Below are positions 46,354-55,751 of a DNA stretch of 64,000 nt, piece by piece. Source of the DNA: an uncultured Vibrio sp. (lineage in GTDB: Bacteria > Pseudomonadota > Gammaproteobacteria > Enterobacterales > Vibrionaceae). The notes beneath the pieces are model-generated. The model had not been told where the DNA came from. It did not search any database and saw nothing but the letters and a program-made list of their open reading frames with translations. Each line of letters starts with the position of its first letter. Position 1 is the first letter of the stretch. Both the position numbers and the translations under genes were made by a program. The stretch lies in contig NZ_OY776222.1 of the NCBI RefSeq assembly GCF_963675395.1, positions 434,001 to 498,000 of the forward strand, in the 5' to 3' direction.

Positions 46354-47163
46354 ATGAGAAAATGGCTTGCTCCCGTACTGCTGGGCATGTTGGCGTCTGG
46401 CTGTGCGTCTGTAGAACAAGTAGAGATGACTTCTAATGACCAGCAACAGGTGATCACCCAGTCTGGCGATATTCAATGGGTACCGCTCGATGTACCTGTA
46501 GTTACTGATTTTGCTTTGACAGATAAAAGCCAAATGCTACTGGATGGCAACAGCGCAGGCGCTATCGCCGCATTTGCACTTCCGGGAAACCGCGGTAGTC
46601 TCGATTTACAGCTAGAGACCTTCGTTAGCACAGACCTTCAATTTTACGCACCAAATGTCATCGTGGTTAATGCGGACGGAAAAACCGTTTATTCAGCAGA
46701 TTTCTCAAAGTTTGAGTACGTTCCTGCCAAAATGTTGGATAACGACAAATTCGTACTCGATCTCAATGTTATTCCTGACATGAGTGGTAATGACCTTCAT
46801 GTGTTGATTTACACCACTTCCGAAGATTTGAAAGGAAGTACTCAGATTCTGCATCCGGCAAAAGCCTATGCTAAAGCGCGTCATACTCAGCCACCAGATA
46901 TTGCTGATCCATATGCGAAGCACAGCCCTCTTGGTCAGTTCCGCCTCTCGGTAACCGCAAATGATATCGTTACGACTAAGATTGTGGCGAAAAACGATAA
47001 TATTCCAGAAGGTGCAGAATTGACCGGTTACTACCACCGTGCAATTGAAAGAGCTGTAGCCGAAGACAATATTCCTAAAGCCCTAACCTTACTCGATGAA
47101 GCGAAAGAGTTAGGCATCGAAGGTGCACAAGAAGTATTTGTTAAAGCGGTAAATAGCAAATAA
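46354..47163 (+). CDS. malM: MalM-like maltose operon lipoprotein
   Basis: A 269-aa envelope protein of unknown molecular function that accompanies lamB in maltose operons. Lipoprotein signal MRKWLAPVLLGMLASGC with lipobox ASGC. Resembles MalM in QWVPLDVP-type motifs, a central beta-sandwich (about 60-180) with DLHVLIYTTSEDLKGST, and PYAKHSPLGQFRLSV. It is downstream of lamB with a hairpin between, and has its own terminator. Confidence 0.88.
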   Translation: MRKWLAPVLLGMLASGCASVEQVEMTSNDQQQVITQSGDIQWVPLDVPVVTDFALTDKSQMLLDGNSAGAIAAFALPGNRGSLDLQLETFVSTDLQFYAPNVIVVNADGKTVYSADFSKFEYVPAKMLDNDKFVLDLNVIPDMSGNDLHVLIYTTSEDLKGSTQILHPAKAYAKARHTQPPDIADPYAKHSPLGQFRLSVTANDIVTTKIVAKNDNIPEGAELTGYYHRAIERAVAEDNIPKALTLLDEAKELGIEGAQEVFVKAVNSK

Positions 47164-47168
47164 TCGAA

Positions 47169-47198
47169 TAAAAAGGCCAGTGCAATACTGGCCTTTTA
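47169..47198 (+). terminator. Terminator after malM
   Basis: Stem AAAAGGCCAGT / ACTGGCCTTTT around a 5-base loop (about 47171-47197). Confidence 0.88.
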
Positions 47199-47453
47199 AA
47201 TAATAAATTAATCTTTAAATAATTACCCCTACATACAGTTATCTCATTCACATATTTATTTTTATCCCTTTGTTTTTAATACTAATCAGAGTAATAATTA
47301 AACAATATTCCTAACCTGATTTTTATGATTGGGGAATATATCTATCCAAGTAATTAAGCTCAACGGGATAAAGTTTTTATTACCTCATAAATTAGTGCGA
47401 CTTAATATTAAGCTTTGCCTGGTTTGATGAGCTTTACTAAAAAAAGGAATAAC

Positions 47454-47966
47454 GTGAATATGAAGATGATGAAGACTTCTCTTGCTGCTGCCTTACTTGT
47501 TGCTTTAGTTGGTTGTCAGTCTACCTCTGATCCTGAAACGGCTGCACAGCCTGTTATGAATATGTCTGATGCAGAAGCGATTGCATTTATGCAGGCTTGT
47601 GATAACCCAGATAGTGCAGACAAAGGACCAATTAAGAAACCGTTGTTTGTTGTTGGTACCTTTGCAGATTCTGACTGGAAACATGCGCCTCAGCGCCAAT
47701 ATTATTACAAAGGAAATAATATCTACCAAGCCGTGACTCAAGAAAAATCGGGTTCATTTAAAATGCAGTATGCAACAGAGTTATGGTTCCCTCAGTTTAC
47801 GGCTAAAGGTAATCGAATGAATGTTGGCGAATTAACGCCATTAACATTTGGCGGTTACGGAACCGATACTTCAGTCGATATTAAAGAAGACGGGAAATAC
47901 GTCTGGAGCCTTCAGTTTGAAGGGGAAGGTAAACCTCTTCATGTCATGGTTAATAAGTGTCAGTAA
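47454..47966 (+). CDS. Starch-module-like lipoprotein, 170 aa
   Basis: A short lipoprotein: from GTG 47454, signal KTSLAAALLVALVGC with lipobox LVGC. The mature part contains one beta-sandwich of about 110 residues starting PLFVVGTFADSDWKHAP and ending with GKYVWSLQF. Its layout (G-F/V..W opening, NNIYQAV, GSFKMQYATE, PLTFGGYG, DGKY) parallels the two C-terminal repeats of the pullulanase encoded 2 kb away (NDVYSLDI, GTFDMKVAS, IEFGTPF, DGSYHFHF). Probably a free-standing glycan-binding module at the cell surface. GTG 47454 is chosen because AAGGA precedes it; ATGs at 47460 and 47466 are alternatives. Followed by a terminator, then a GH13 gene. Confidence 0.7.
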   Translation: MNMKMMKTSLAAALLVALVGCQSTSDPETAAQPVMNMSDAEAIAFMQACDNPDSADKGPIKKPLFVVGTFADSDWKHAPQRQYYYKGNNIYQAVTQEKSGSFKMQYATELWFPQFTAKGNRMNVGELTPLTFGGYGTDTSVDIKEDGKYVWSLQFEGEGKPLHVMVNKCQ

Positions 47967-48004
47967 TATTCTATTAAGTTAGTTTAATTTTGATTTTTAT
48001 TTAA

Positions 48005-48044
48005 TTAGCCCCGGCATGTGAAAAATGCTGGGGCTAATTTTTTT
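48005..48044 (+). terminator. Strong terminator between the lipoprotein and GH13 genes
   Basis: Stem TTAGCCCCGGCAT / ATGCTGGGGCTAA (48005-48017 and 48025-48037) followed by seven T, only 12 bases before the next start codon. Confidence 0.88.
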
Positions 48045-48056
48045 GGGAGATTATAC

Positions 48057-49652
48057 GTGAATAAACGACTATATCGCTCTTTACTGGCCTTAGCCGTAAC
48101 AGGCGCTCTATCGGGCTGTAACTCATCTGATGGTGATAACGGAACAACGTTACCCGAAGTCCGTAACTATGCTTGCCAGACAAATGTATTGGAGCAAAGT
48201 AATCAACTTCGTACTTATCAGATTATGGTAGAAAGCTTTGTCGATGGTGACACGACTATTGGTCATGGCACAGGATATGGCACCAGTCATCATAATGGTG
48301 ACCTGCAAGGTATTATTGATTCACTGGATTACATCCAAAGCTTAGGGATGAATGCGATTTGGCTAACGCCTATTTTTGAGTCTGAAGCCATTGATGGGCA
48401 AGATGACTGGGCTGATCGTTTGGATGCCACGGGTTACTACGCGACAGATTATTTTACCATCGATCCACGCTTTGGTGATTTAGAAACAGCAAGAACGCTG
48501 GTGGACGAAGCACACAAACGAGGCTTGTATGTTTTGTTTGATGGTGTATTTGGTCACCACAAAGCAGGGTTAATTAAATCGTCTCCATCCGGCTTACTAC
48601 CATCGGGATCAAATAACCCCGTTGATTATCCACACAGCCTCGAATTTTATAAAGAAGTGGCGACCTATTGGATCAACGAGCTAAAAATAGACGGCTGGCG
48701 TTTAGATCAGGCGTATCAGGTACCGACCGAAGCCTGGACACAACTGCGTAAAGCGGTGGATCAAGCCTCGCAAAGTGTGACTTATACCAATAGCGAAGGC
48801 GAGCAGGTGAATCCTCTGGGTTACATGGTGGCGGAAATCTGGAAAGGGGAATCAGACATTGCAGATGAGGCTTATGGCTCTGAAAGTGATCCTGCCTTGT
48901 GTTCCGCTTTTGATTTCCCGATGCGCTATCGCATTGTCGAAACCTTAGCAGTAAACGAAAGTGGCGTTGGTGGAAGAGGGGTTGATTGGCTAGATAATGG
49001 CTACCTCACTCACCAACAATATCCAAGCCATGCACAACCAAACTTGATGATAAGTAACCACGATTTAGTGCGGTTTGGTGATCTATTGCAACGAGGTGGG
49101 TTAGCGGATGTCAACGACGCAGAGTACTGGTTACGCCATAAAGCGGTGTTTGCCTTCCAAGCGGCTTACTCGGGACCGATCACTCTGTACTATGGAGATG
49201 AAATCGGCGACCAAGTCGAGGGCTTTGCGGCAAAAGAGGACATCAATACTTGTGCCCTCGCAGGTTTATGTGATGACCACGTTGCCAGAAGCAGCGCGAA
49301 AATTGAAGGTATTACTGCAACCTTAGATGCTAATCAGGCAGACCTTAAAAGTTATGTGCAATCTTTGATGGAGATGCGTGCTGCGCACCCTGCATTATAT
49401 GAAGGTTCTCGTACTAACCTGTTATCGAGCAACGGCAGCTATGTGGATTTGAAGCGATCTGGCACCGATCAGGTATTGTTTGCGTTGAATACGTTGGAGA
49501 GTGCCAGAACTGTGCTCCTTAGTGAGGATTCTGTTGGCAATCGTAAAACGCTGGTGGATCTGTTAACCAACGAGATGATCACGCCAAGTAATGGTCAGTA
49601 TCAAGTCCCGATGTCGCCTTTACAAGCTCGGTTCTTTACTGTCTCTGAATAA
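48057..49652 (+). CDS. GH13 alpha-amylase-family lipoprotein
   Basis: A 531-aa glycoside hydrolase in the envelope. From GTG 48057 (after GGGAGA) the signal ends LALAVTGALSGC, lipobox LSGC. GH13 regions: DGVFGHH (I), GWRLDQAYQ with nucleophile Asp217 (II), MVAEIWKG with acid/base Glu260 (III) and MISNHDLVRFG (IV). The barrel is followed by a small beta domain. Probably cuts maltodextrins or starch in the periplasm or at the surface, feeding LamB-type uptake. Region I has Gly-His-His in place of the common Asn-His, so subfamily and specificity are open. Confidence 0.88.
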   Translation: MNKRLYRSLLALAVTGALSGCNSSDGDNGTTLPEVRNYACQTNVLEQSNQLRTYQIMVESFVDGDTTIGHGTGYGTSHHNGDLQGIIDSLDYIQSLGMNAIWLTPIFESEAIDGQDDWADRLDATGYYATDYFTIDPRFGDLETARTLVDEAHKRGLYVLFDGVFGHHKAGLIKSSPSGLLPSGSNNPVDYPHSLEFYKEVATYWINELKIDGWRLDQAYQVPTEAWTQLRKAVDQASQSVTYTNSEGEQVNPLGYMVAEIWKGESDIADEAYGSESDPALCSAFDFPMRYRIVETLAVNESGVGGRGVDWLDNGYLTHQQYPSHAQPNLMISNHDLVRFGDLLQRGGLADVNDAEYWLRHKAVFAFQAAYSGPITLYYGDEIGDQVEGFAAKEDINTCALAGLCDDHVARSSAKIEGITATLDANQADLKSYVQSLMEMRAAHPALYEGSRTNLLSSNGSYVDLKRSGTDQVLFALNTLESARTVLLSEDSVGNRKTLVDLLTNEMITPSNGQYQVPMSPLQARFFTVSE

Positions 49653-49677
49653 GATTTTCTGAACTCTTTTTCTTTTA

Positions 49678-49722
49678 AGCCAAGTGCGATTGCCAATCTG
49701 AAAGGGTACTTGGCTTTTTTTG
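49678..49722 (+). terminator. Terminator after the GH13 gene
   Basis: Stem AAGCCAAGT / ACTTGGCTT (49678-49686 and 49708-49716) followed by T-run. Confidence 0.85.
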
Positions 49723-49780
49723 TCTGCTTGAGTGGAATCCAATCAAAATAAACAATGGATCATTTGGAAAATTAAAATAT

Positions 49781-49810
49781 AAAAAAGGGGAAGCGATGGC
49801 TTCCCCTTGT
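49781..49810 (-). terminator. Terminator after pulA
   Basis: Stem AAGGGGAAGC / GCTTCCCCTT (49785-49794 and 49799-49808) with a 4-base loop; A-run on the plus strand gives the T-tail for the minus-strand pulA transcript. Confidence 0.9.
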
Positions 49811-49825
49811 CATATCGAAAATGAC

Positions 49826-52800
49826 TTAATTTTGCGTCACTGTCACGATTGGTGCTGCTGTATCTGCGGCATTGAAGTGGAAGTGGTAACTTCCGTCTGC
49901 TGGCACCGTGATACTAATGTTACCGCTTGCTCCGCCCGCTTCCATGGTAAATGGTGTACCGAATTCAATTGCGCCCTGGCCACCGAAGTTAGTGGCGTCA
50001 GCCCAATCTGAGCTGGCAACCTTCATGTCGAATGTGCCTGCAGTTAGATCAATGTCTAATGAGTACACATCGTTTGCAATATAGCTGAACTTCGCGCTTT
50101 CAATCGCTCCCCAGTTAGTGTCTGTGACATCACCGCGTAGGTAAAGTGCTGTTTCCCCAAACGTTGGTGCATCTGCTGACTTCGTTACCGAAACGACAGG
50201 TTTTTCTACGCTTTCATCTTGAACGTTAAGTGCGTTAAGAATGAAGTTGTATTTACCCGTTTCAGCTACCGTCAGTGCACAGTTCTCACCCGTTCCTAGA
50301 TCAAGAGAATCACCCGCCTGATCTGCTGCGTCACAACCAATATTTGGATTTGACCAACCAGCATCTGCGAATTTGAACTCATGTTCACCGGCTTCTAATA
50401 CGCCTGTTACAGAGTACATACCGTTTCCAATGAAGGTCATAGCCCAGTCTGAACTGTCTGCCCAGCCGTTCATTGTGCCTTTCACATACACCACGGTTTC
50501 ACCGTAAGGAGGAATGCTTGATACGTCTTTGTTTGACGTATTCACTGGCAGGCCTTCGCCTTGCGTAGTACCTTGAGGCTGGACAAATACCGCAGTTGTT
50601 AGCGCCGGTACTGTGAAGGTCTCTTGTGCGAAGCGTGCACCTTTCACGGTACCATCAGCAGAGTTTTTCTGAATGCTGTGAAGTTCAAAACCGCTCGCGC
50701 CTGCTACAGTAAACGATTGTGCTTCAGACGATGAGTTAATCACCGCTACAATCGCGTCGTTTGCTGGATCCAGATCTTGACCGGCAGATACACCGTCATC
50801 AATAGACATAACAATCAGGCCGGCAACTTGATCTTGTCCAACGTTGCGGAAATCAACACGGTTCATCACTTCTTGAGCAGTATCCAGACGGAACAGTTCG
50901 CTTGAACTACGGATTTTGAGTAGCTCTAGGAATTGCTGTTTAGTCAACTCAATATCATTTGTATCAGGCATAGCCGTGCTGTCACCGATGATCGTTTTGA
51001 TGAGATCCCAGTTATCGCCATCTTTATCCTCGCGAGGCAGACCCACGTTCCAGTTGTTGTCGCTACCGTCAAAGAAAACACGGTTGAACCAGTCGCCAGA
51101 ATCGTAAGAGTCGCGCTGCATCGATTTCGAACGAAGCAGTTCTGACCCCATGTGAATGAATGGAATACCTTGACCTAGCATTACGGTTGAAAGCGATACG
51201 CTTTGCATACGAGCACGATCAGCAGAGCTGGTGCCAGTTGCGATCTTGTAGGCGTTGTTATCCCAAAGTGTTTGGTTGTCGTGCTTAGAAACGTAGGAGA
51301 TGTTCTCTGAAGGCATCTTAGTGTAGCCAGCAGGTGCACCGTTGTAGTCCACGTTCTTACCAAGTTTGGTCTCTCCGGTGTAATCTAACAGCACGTAGTC
51401 TGCCAAGTTACCCGCCATACCCAGACGAACGATATCCTGGTTGTGTAGACGGCCATTCACTGAGTCCGTATCTGTTTTAGTCTCTTCGTTCGCATAGGCC
51501 GCGTTACCAAAACCTTGGTTATAGCGAAGTGAGTGGCTACCATCGGAATCGACGCCACCATCGAAAGGACCGCCACCACGAACGGCGTCACGTAGACGGT
51601 CCGAGAAGGTACCAATCTCTGTGCCAGCCATGTTTAGCTGAGTCGCTTGGTCAAAGCGTGCGTCGTTAGCCACTTCACCAAAGTCCCAACCTTCGCCGTA
51701 GAATAGCGTATTCGGGTCAATCTTACGGATTTGCTCTAACGCGTAAACCATCACATCTTTTGGTTGGTGACCCATCAAGTCAAAACGGAAACCATCAACT
51801 TTGTAATCTTCAGCCCAAACCTTCAGTGAGTCAACCATCAGTTTGCCCATCATCAGGTTTTCAGTCGCGGTGTTATCACAACAAGTCGAATTTTCTACGC
51901 CACCAGTATTGACGTTTAGGCGGTGGTAATACCCCGGAACGATTTTATCCAGCACGGATTTTTCATTGATGCCTGATGCGTTGGTATGGTTGTAAACCAC
52001 GTCCATCACCAGCTTAAGGCCCATCTTATGCGTCGCTTGGACCATCTGACGGAATTCAAGAATACGCTGGGTGCCATTCGGGTTAGTTGCGTAGCTGCCT
52101 TCTGGTACGGTGTAATGGAATGGGTCATAACCCCAGTTGAAGCTGTCGAGCATACGCAGATCGTTCATCAGTGCCTGTGCTGAGCCGCTTGCAGAATCGT
52201 AACCGTCGAGCACATCTTCAATGACTTTCGTATCATCTTCTGATTCACAAACAGCAGCGTCTGGTTTGATGCCACAGAGTTTGCCAACCGTGTCGTTGAT
52301 ATCGACGCGGTTGTCTGCATTTTCATCGACGGTTGCGATATCAAACGCAGGCAGAATGTGTAGCGTGGTTAAACCCGCATCTTTCAGTTCTTGCAGGTGA
52401 GAGACCGATTCACGCTCTGCTTCTGTCAATGCAAGGTATTTGCCGTTGTACGCAGCAGTACCCTGAGTGTCACTAAAACTGAAATCACGCAGATGGGATT
52501 CGTACAATACGTGATCCTCATCTTTGTTTACAGTCGGACGAACATACTCCTCCCATTGTTCTGGCTCTAGACTCTCGTCGTTCAGGTCGACAACTTGTGA
52601 GTAAAGCGAGTTTAGCGATAAGCTGAGTGAGTATGGGTCAGTGACCAGACGCGTTTCTATCACGCCAGTGGTTGGGTGATAAACTTTCACTTGGTAACGG
52701 TAGAATTTATTAACTACGTTGCTTTGTGGTTCAGAAACCCATATACCAGTAACGCTATCTTCCGTCATGGTAACGGTGGATTCTTCTTGCAGATTCTCAT

Positions 52801-53812
52801 CGTAGATAATCAGAGACACGTCTTGAGCCGTAGGTGCCCAAAGTTTGAAGGTTGCTGCACCACCTTCAACAATCGCGCCCAGTTCCTGACCGATCGCGTT
52901 ACCGGCATCGGCATCAGCAAATACCGCATCCAGTACGCCTGGTTTTTGCACTTCGGTCGCAGAAATAACATCGCCGTCGGCGTTGTAAGCTACCATCACG
53001 ATCTGCGATTTCAGAATGGTACGCAGTGTGGCGTCATCCACATCGATACCTGCTGCTTGCAGGCTAGATAAGTGACGGAAGCGAGATTTTAGATCGTCCG
53101 ACAAATCACCTGCTTTGCTTAGATCTATCGCTGTACCGCCGGTGACTTGCTTGTCTTCATCCATTTGGATGTCGTTGGTCAGGCTATAGTAAAGCTTCAT
53201 TGAGTCAGCGTTTGCTACTGCTTCCCACGCGATAGTGGTTGCATCTAACCAATGTGCTTTTTGGCCGTCAACGTCGACAGGGCGATCTTCGATTGGTTCG
53301 TAGAACAGCTCACTACTGCCGTGGAAGCCAAATACCCCTTTCGACTCACCGACTTTCGTCAGCTCAACTTTAGAGTTTGAGCTGCCAAAGGCTTTGTCGT
53401 CGCCATTGTGCAAGATGAAGTTCATACATTCGTAAGGATCAGACGCGTCAGGGTCTACTTTGAGTACATAGTACGCACCATAGGTTTCACTGATGCCATC
53501 ATATGCGCGAGGTGATGCCCAATCCGTGCCACCGCTTGTAATGCCCATCGCATCTAAATCAGTACTGGTACACCCCTCACCGTTCCATAAGTGGAGACCC
53601 CAGCCATCGTAGTCGCTTGCTGACGATGCCGAAGCAACATCACGTTTATAATAAACAACAACTTCATTCTCTCCCGCAGGGTACAGTCCTGCACTCGGGC
53701 TGGTGGTATTGTCGTCAGTGCTGTCACTGCCACAACCGCTGATCACCGCGACGGAGATCAAAGGCAGTACGGTTTTGGCAATTATTGATAATTTAAAGGT
53801 TTTTTTGTCCAC
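49826..53812 (-). CDS. pulA: Type I pullulanase lipoprotein
   Basis: A 1328-aa enzyme that cleaves alpha-1,6 links of pullulan and branched maltodextrins. Lipoprotein signal ending VAVISGC (lipobox ISGC). Domain order: PUD/CBM41-type starch-binding module (about 46-160), beta domains and CBM48 (about 160-430), catalytic GH13 (about 430-990) and two tandem C-terminal beta-sandwich repeats (about 1100-1210 and 1215-1328). The pullulanase motif appears as FNWGYDP (about 558-564), followed by DVVYNHT, GFRFDLMGH (nucleophile Asp678), YGEGWDFG (acid/base Glu707) and VSKHDNQTLWD. Upstream DNA has MalT-like boxes. Probably surface-anchored like Klebsiella PulA. The duplicated C-terminal modules are unusual. 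Confidence 0.94.
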   Translation of the reverse strand: MDKKTFKLSIIAKTVLPLISVAVISGCGSDSTDDNTTSPSAGLYPAGENEVVVYYKRDVASASSASDYDGWGLHLWNGEGCTSTDLDAMGITSGGTDWASPRAYDGISETYGAYYVLKVDPDASDPYECMNFILHNGDDKAFGSSNSKVELTKVGESKGVFGFHGSSELFYEPIEDRPVDVDGQKAHWLDATTIAWEAVANADSMKLYYSLTNDIQMDEDKQVTGGTAIDLSKAGDLSDDLKSRFRHLSSLQAAGIDVDDATLRTILKSQIVMVAYNADGDVISATEVQKPGVLDAVFADADAGNAIGQELGAIVEGGAATFKLWAPTAQDVSLIIYDENLQEESTVTMTEDSVTGIWVSEPQSNVVNKFYRYQVKVYHPTTGVIETRLVTDPYSLSLSLNSLYSQVVDLNDESLEPEQWEEYVRPTVNKDEDHVLYESHLRDFSFSDTQGTAAYNGKYLALTEAERESVSHLQELKDAGLTTLHILPAFDIATVDENADNRVDINDTVGKLCGIKPDAAVCESEDDTKVIEDVLDGYDSASGSAQALMNDLRMLDSFNWGYDPFHYTVPEGSYATNPNGTQRILEFRQMVQATHKMGLKLVMDVVYNHTNASGINEKSVLDKIVPGYYHRLNVNTGGVENSTCCDNTATENLMMGKLMVDSLKVWAEDYKVDGFRFDLMGHQPKDVMVYALEQIRKIDPNTLFYGEGWDFGEVANDARFDQATQLNMAGTEIGTFSDRLRDAVRGGGPFDGGVDSDGSHSLRYNQGFGNAAYANEETKTDTDSVNGRLHNQDIVRLGMAGNLADYVLLDYTGETKLGKNVDYNGAPAGYTKMPSENISYVSKHDNQTLWDNNAYKIATGTSSADRARMQSVSLSTVMLGQGIPFIHMGSELLRSKSMQRDSYDSGDWFNRVFFDGSDNNWNVGLPREDKDGDNWDLIKTIIGDSTAMPDTNDIELTKQQFLELLKIRSSSELFRLDTAQEVMNRVDFRNVGQDQVAGLIVMSIDDGVSAGQDLDPANDAIVAVINSSSEAQSFTVAGASGFELHSIQKNSADGTVKGARFAQETFTVPALTTAVFVQPQGTTQGEGLPVNTSNKDVSSIPPYGETVVYVKGTMNGWADSSDWAMTFIGNGMYSVTGVLEAGEHEFKFADAGWSNPNIGCDAADQAGDSLDLGTGENCALTVAETGKYNFILNALNVQDESVEKPVVSVTKSADAPTFGETALYLRGDVTDTNWGAIESAKFSYIANDVYSLDIDLTAGTFDMKVASSDWADATNFGGQGAIEFGTPFTMEAGGASGNISITVPADGSYHFHFNAADTAAPIVTVTQN

Positions 53813-54344
53813 GTTTACAAATCCATTGTTATTGAATTGATATAAAGAACGCGTCAGTTCTTCGGCTCAAAGAACGGAAGAACCATACGTCCTATTTGGT
53901 GCAAATGCCGAAAGGAAATGTTCAAAGAAATGCTAATACACTGAATCATCAGCAAAATGTGAGAGCGGGCGGTTTAGTTATTTACAAGTGAAAATTTTCT
54001 TACACAGTAGATTTGGTTCACAAATTAAGTATTAAAATGAACGCATAGTGAGAGATTGAACACAGCCTTTAAATGCGAATTTCAATAGGAGTAGTAAGGG
54101 GGGATGATAGGGGAGGAGAACGTCTCAGCCCCAAAAACGTGACTGCCTTCTATAAAAAACGGATTGATAGTTTTCATAGAAAAATAAGTCCGCTGTATTT
54201 TAGATTTAATGACTCTATCCCTGCATCTAAGCTTCAGATTTTGATTCGGTTGCCGATACAAAGCCCAAGCGCCGAAACTAATCTGGCATAAGTGTTTCCC
54301 ACAGGGAAGTGTCAATTTATATCGTGGATAACAAGAGGCAGTTT
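53813..54344. other. Divergent region between pulA and the Sel1 gene
   Basis: About 530 bases with no gene that I trust (short frames at 54073-54315 have no family content). It contains tandem MalT-like boxes at 54100-54119 and a ribosome site AGAGG before the Sel1 gene. Otherwise AT-rich. Confidence 0.55.
54100..54119 (+). promoter_or_regulatory. Tandem MalT-like boxes between pulA and the Sel1 gene
   Basis: GGGGATGATA (54100-54109) and GGGGAGGAGA (54110-54119) are direct repeats matching GGGGA(T/G)GAGG at eight and nine of ten positions. They lie about 290 bases from the pulA start and 225 from the Sel1 gene start. Confidence 0.55.
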
Positions 54345-55538
54345 ATGAGTAGTATGGGCATTGCCATCGCGGCAACTGGCCTTTCACTCGTCCTTATCTT
54401 TGTATGGATGATCTCGTTGTCGATGCGAAAGCAACGCCTGGAGATTGAGCGCAAGGCTCGTGAGGCGGTATACCGAAAGGCAATGCAAAAAGCCCGTGAG
54501 CAAGAGCTTAAAGAGCGAGAATTTAAGGCGGAGACGGGGCATATCCCGACGATTTTATTTCTGGCGAAAGAAGCAGAAAGAAACAATATCAAGCAAGCGT
54601 TGTATTGGTACGATAAAGCGGCGAAGCTGGACAACATCACTGGTATGTACGGCATTGTTCGCCTCAGTGAACGCATGCGTGAAGATGTGATTCTGAAGGA
54701 GCAGGCAAACTTTTGGCGTACAGCTATATCGGGTGTGGAAGGTGATATAGAAGCGAAATTTGTCACCGGAAAAGCACTGGTATTTGGCCGGGGTGTGGAA
54801 AAAAATCTTGCCAAGGGGCACGAACTGATTGAAGAGGCAGCCGAAAAGGGCTGTGTTGAGGCGATGCTCTATATGGGGGAGTGGCAGTTGTCTCCTGAAA
54901 ATACGTCGGGTCACTGTGCCGATGCCCTCTATTGGTTTATGAAAGCCGCGGATAAAGGCAGTGCAGCAGGAAAAATCCAGCTTGGCTTGTGTTATGTAAA
55001 TGGCACTGGTACCGAGAAGAATATGCTAAAAGGCCGATATTGGCTGGAAAGTGCGGCAGAGCTTGGGAGCGCTGAAGCGATGTACTATGCTGGAGATGCT
55101 TGGAAAGATTCGAGTAAAGCTGGTGACGCTATTGCGTATATCTGGCTGTTTCTTGCTGCCAGCATGGGCTACGAGCCTGCACGAACCTTGCGGGATAAAG
55201 TCGCGGCTAATATCGGTGTTGATGTGGTGGTTGGGTTACAGGCCGTTGCCAAACCACTACAAAGAAAACTGACATCGGGCATGGTGAAAAAGCACGCCAT
55301 CATTCGTGCTCTGAACAAAGTGTATAAACGGGAGGTGTATTTCCCAGATGAAGGTGAGGTTACGGACGTACTAACCGACGAGCATCATCTAGAAAAAAAC
55401 CAGCAGAACGAAGGATACGCCCCTCAATTTCAGCAGGATTTAATAACGGGTGAGGTGGAGCCTAAATTAAAACCATCGAACTCTTCTCAGCCTTCCAAAG
55501 ACGTGCTCGACTTTACCCAGAACTTCCTCCAGCCATAA
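54345..55538 (+). CDS. Membrane-anchored Sel1-repeat (TPR-like) protein
   Basis: A 397-aa protein. An N-terminal membrane helix (MGIAIAATGLSLVLIFVWMISL) is followed by a basic, Glu-rich coiled-coil stretch (about 25-65) and then several Sel1-like repeats (KQALYWYDKAAKLDN, GHELIEEAAEKGCVEAMLYMG, ALYWFMKAADKGSAAGKIQLG, GRYWLESAAELGSAEAMYYAG). Such repeats form helical scaffolds for protein partners. The C-terminal 90 residues are polar. ATG 54345 follows AGAGG; a GTG at 54309 is less likely. MalT-like boxes upstream may serve it or pulA. The partner is unknown. Confidence 0.85.
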   Translation: MSSMGIAIAATGLSLVLIFVWMISLSMRKQRLEIERKAREAVYRKAMQKAREQELKEREFKAETGHIPTILFLAKEAERNNIKQALYWYDKAAKLDNITGMYGIVRLSERMREDVILKEQANFWRTAISGVEGDIEAKFVTGKALVFGRGVEKNLAKGHELIEEAAEKGCVEAMLYMGEWQLSPENTSGHCADALYWFMKAADKGSAAGKIQLGLCYVNGTGTEKNMLKGRYWLESAAELGSAEAMYYAGDAWKDSSKAGDAIAYIWLFLAASMGYEPARTLRDKVAANIGVDVVVGLQAVAKPLQRKLTSGMVKKHAIIRALNKVYKREVYFPDEGEVTDVLTDEHHLEKNQQNEGYAPQFQQDLITGEVEPKLKPSNSSQPSKDVLDFTQNFLQP

Positions 55539-55539
55539 T

Positions 55540-55581
55540 GGATAACACAAAGCCGCAATAAAGTGAGGCTTTGTGTTATCC
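55540..55581. repeat. Long hairpin after the Sel1 gene
   Basis: Perfect 15-bp stem GGATAACACAAAGCC / GGCTTTGTGTTATCC (55540-55554 and 55567-55581) with a 12-base loop, 1 base after the stop codon. No T-tail; acts as a terminator or mRNA stabiliser. Confidence 0.7.
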
Positions 55582-55751
55582 GTAGAAAGCAAGTACAGCA
55601 TGTTGAAAATCAGCGATACAGCTAACTCTGAATATCTAGTTCATAATTGAGTTAAACAAATTTTTGTTAGTCGGATACACTAGTGGTTTCGCAAACTGGC
55701 GCTTGCCGCATTCTTTGCATTCTCGATAACAAAAATAAGAGGACAGGTATC

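Noticed and set aside
53813..54344. Small genes on either strand at 54073-54315
   Set aside because: Frames overlap each other on opposite strands over the MalT-like boxes and lack ribosome sites and family content.
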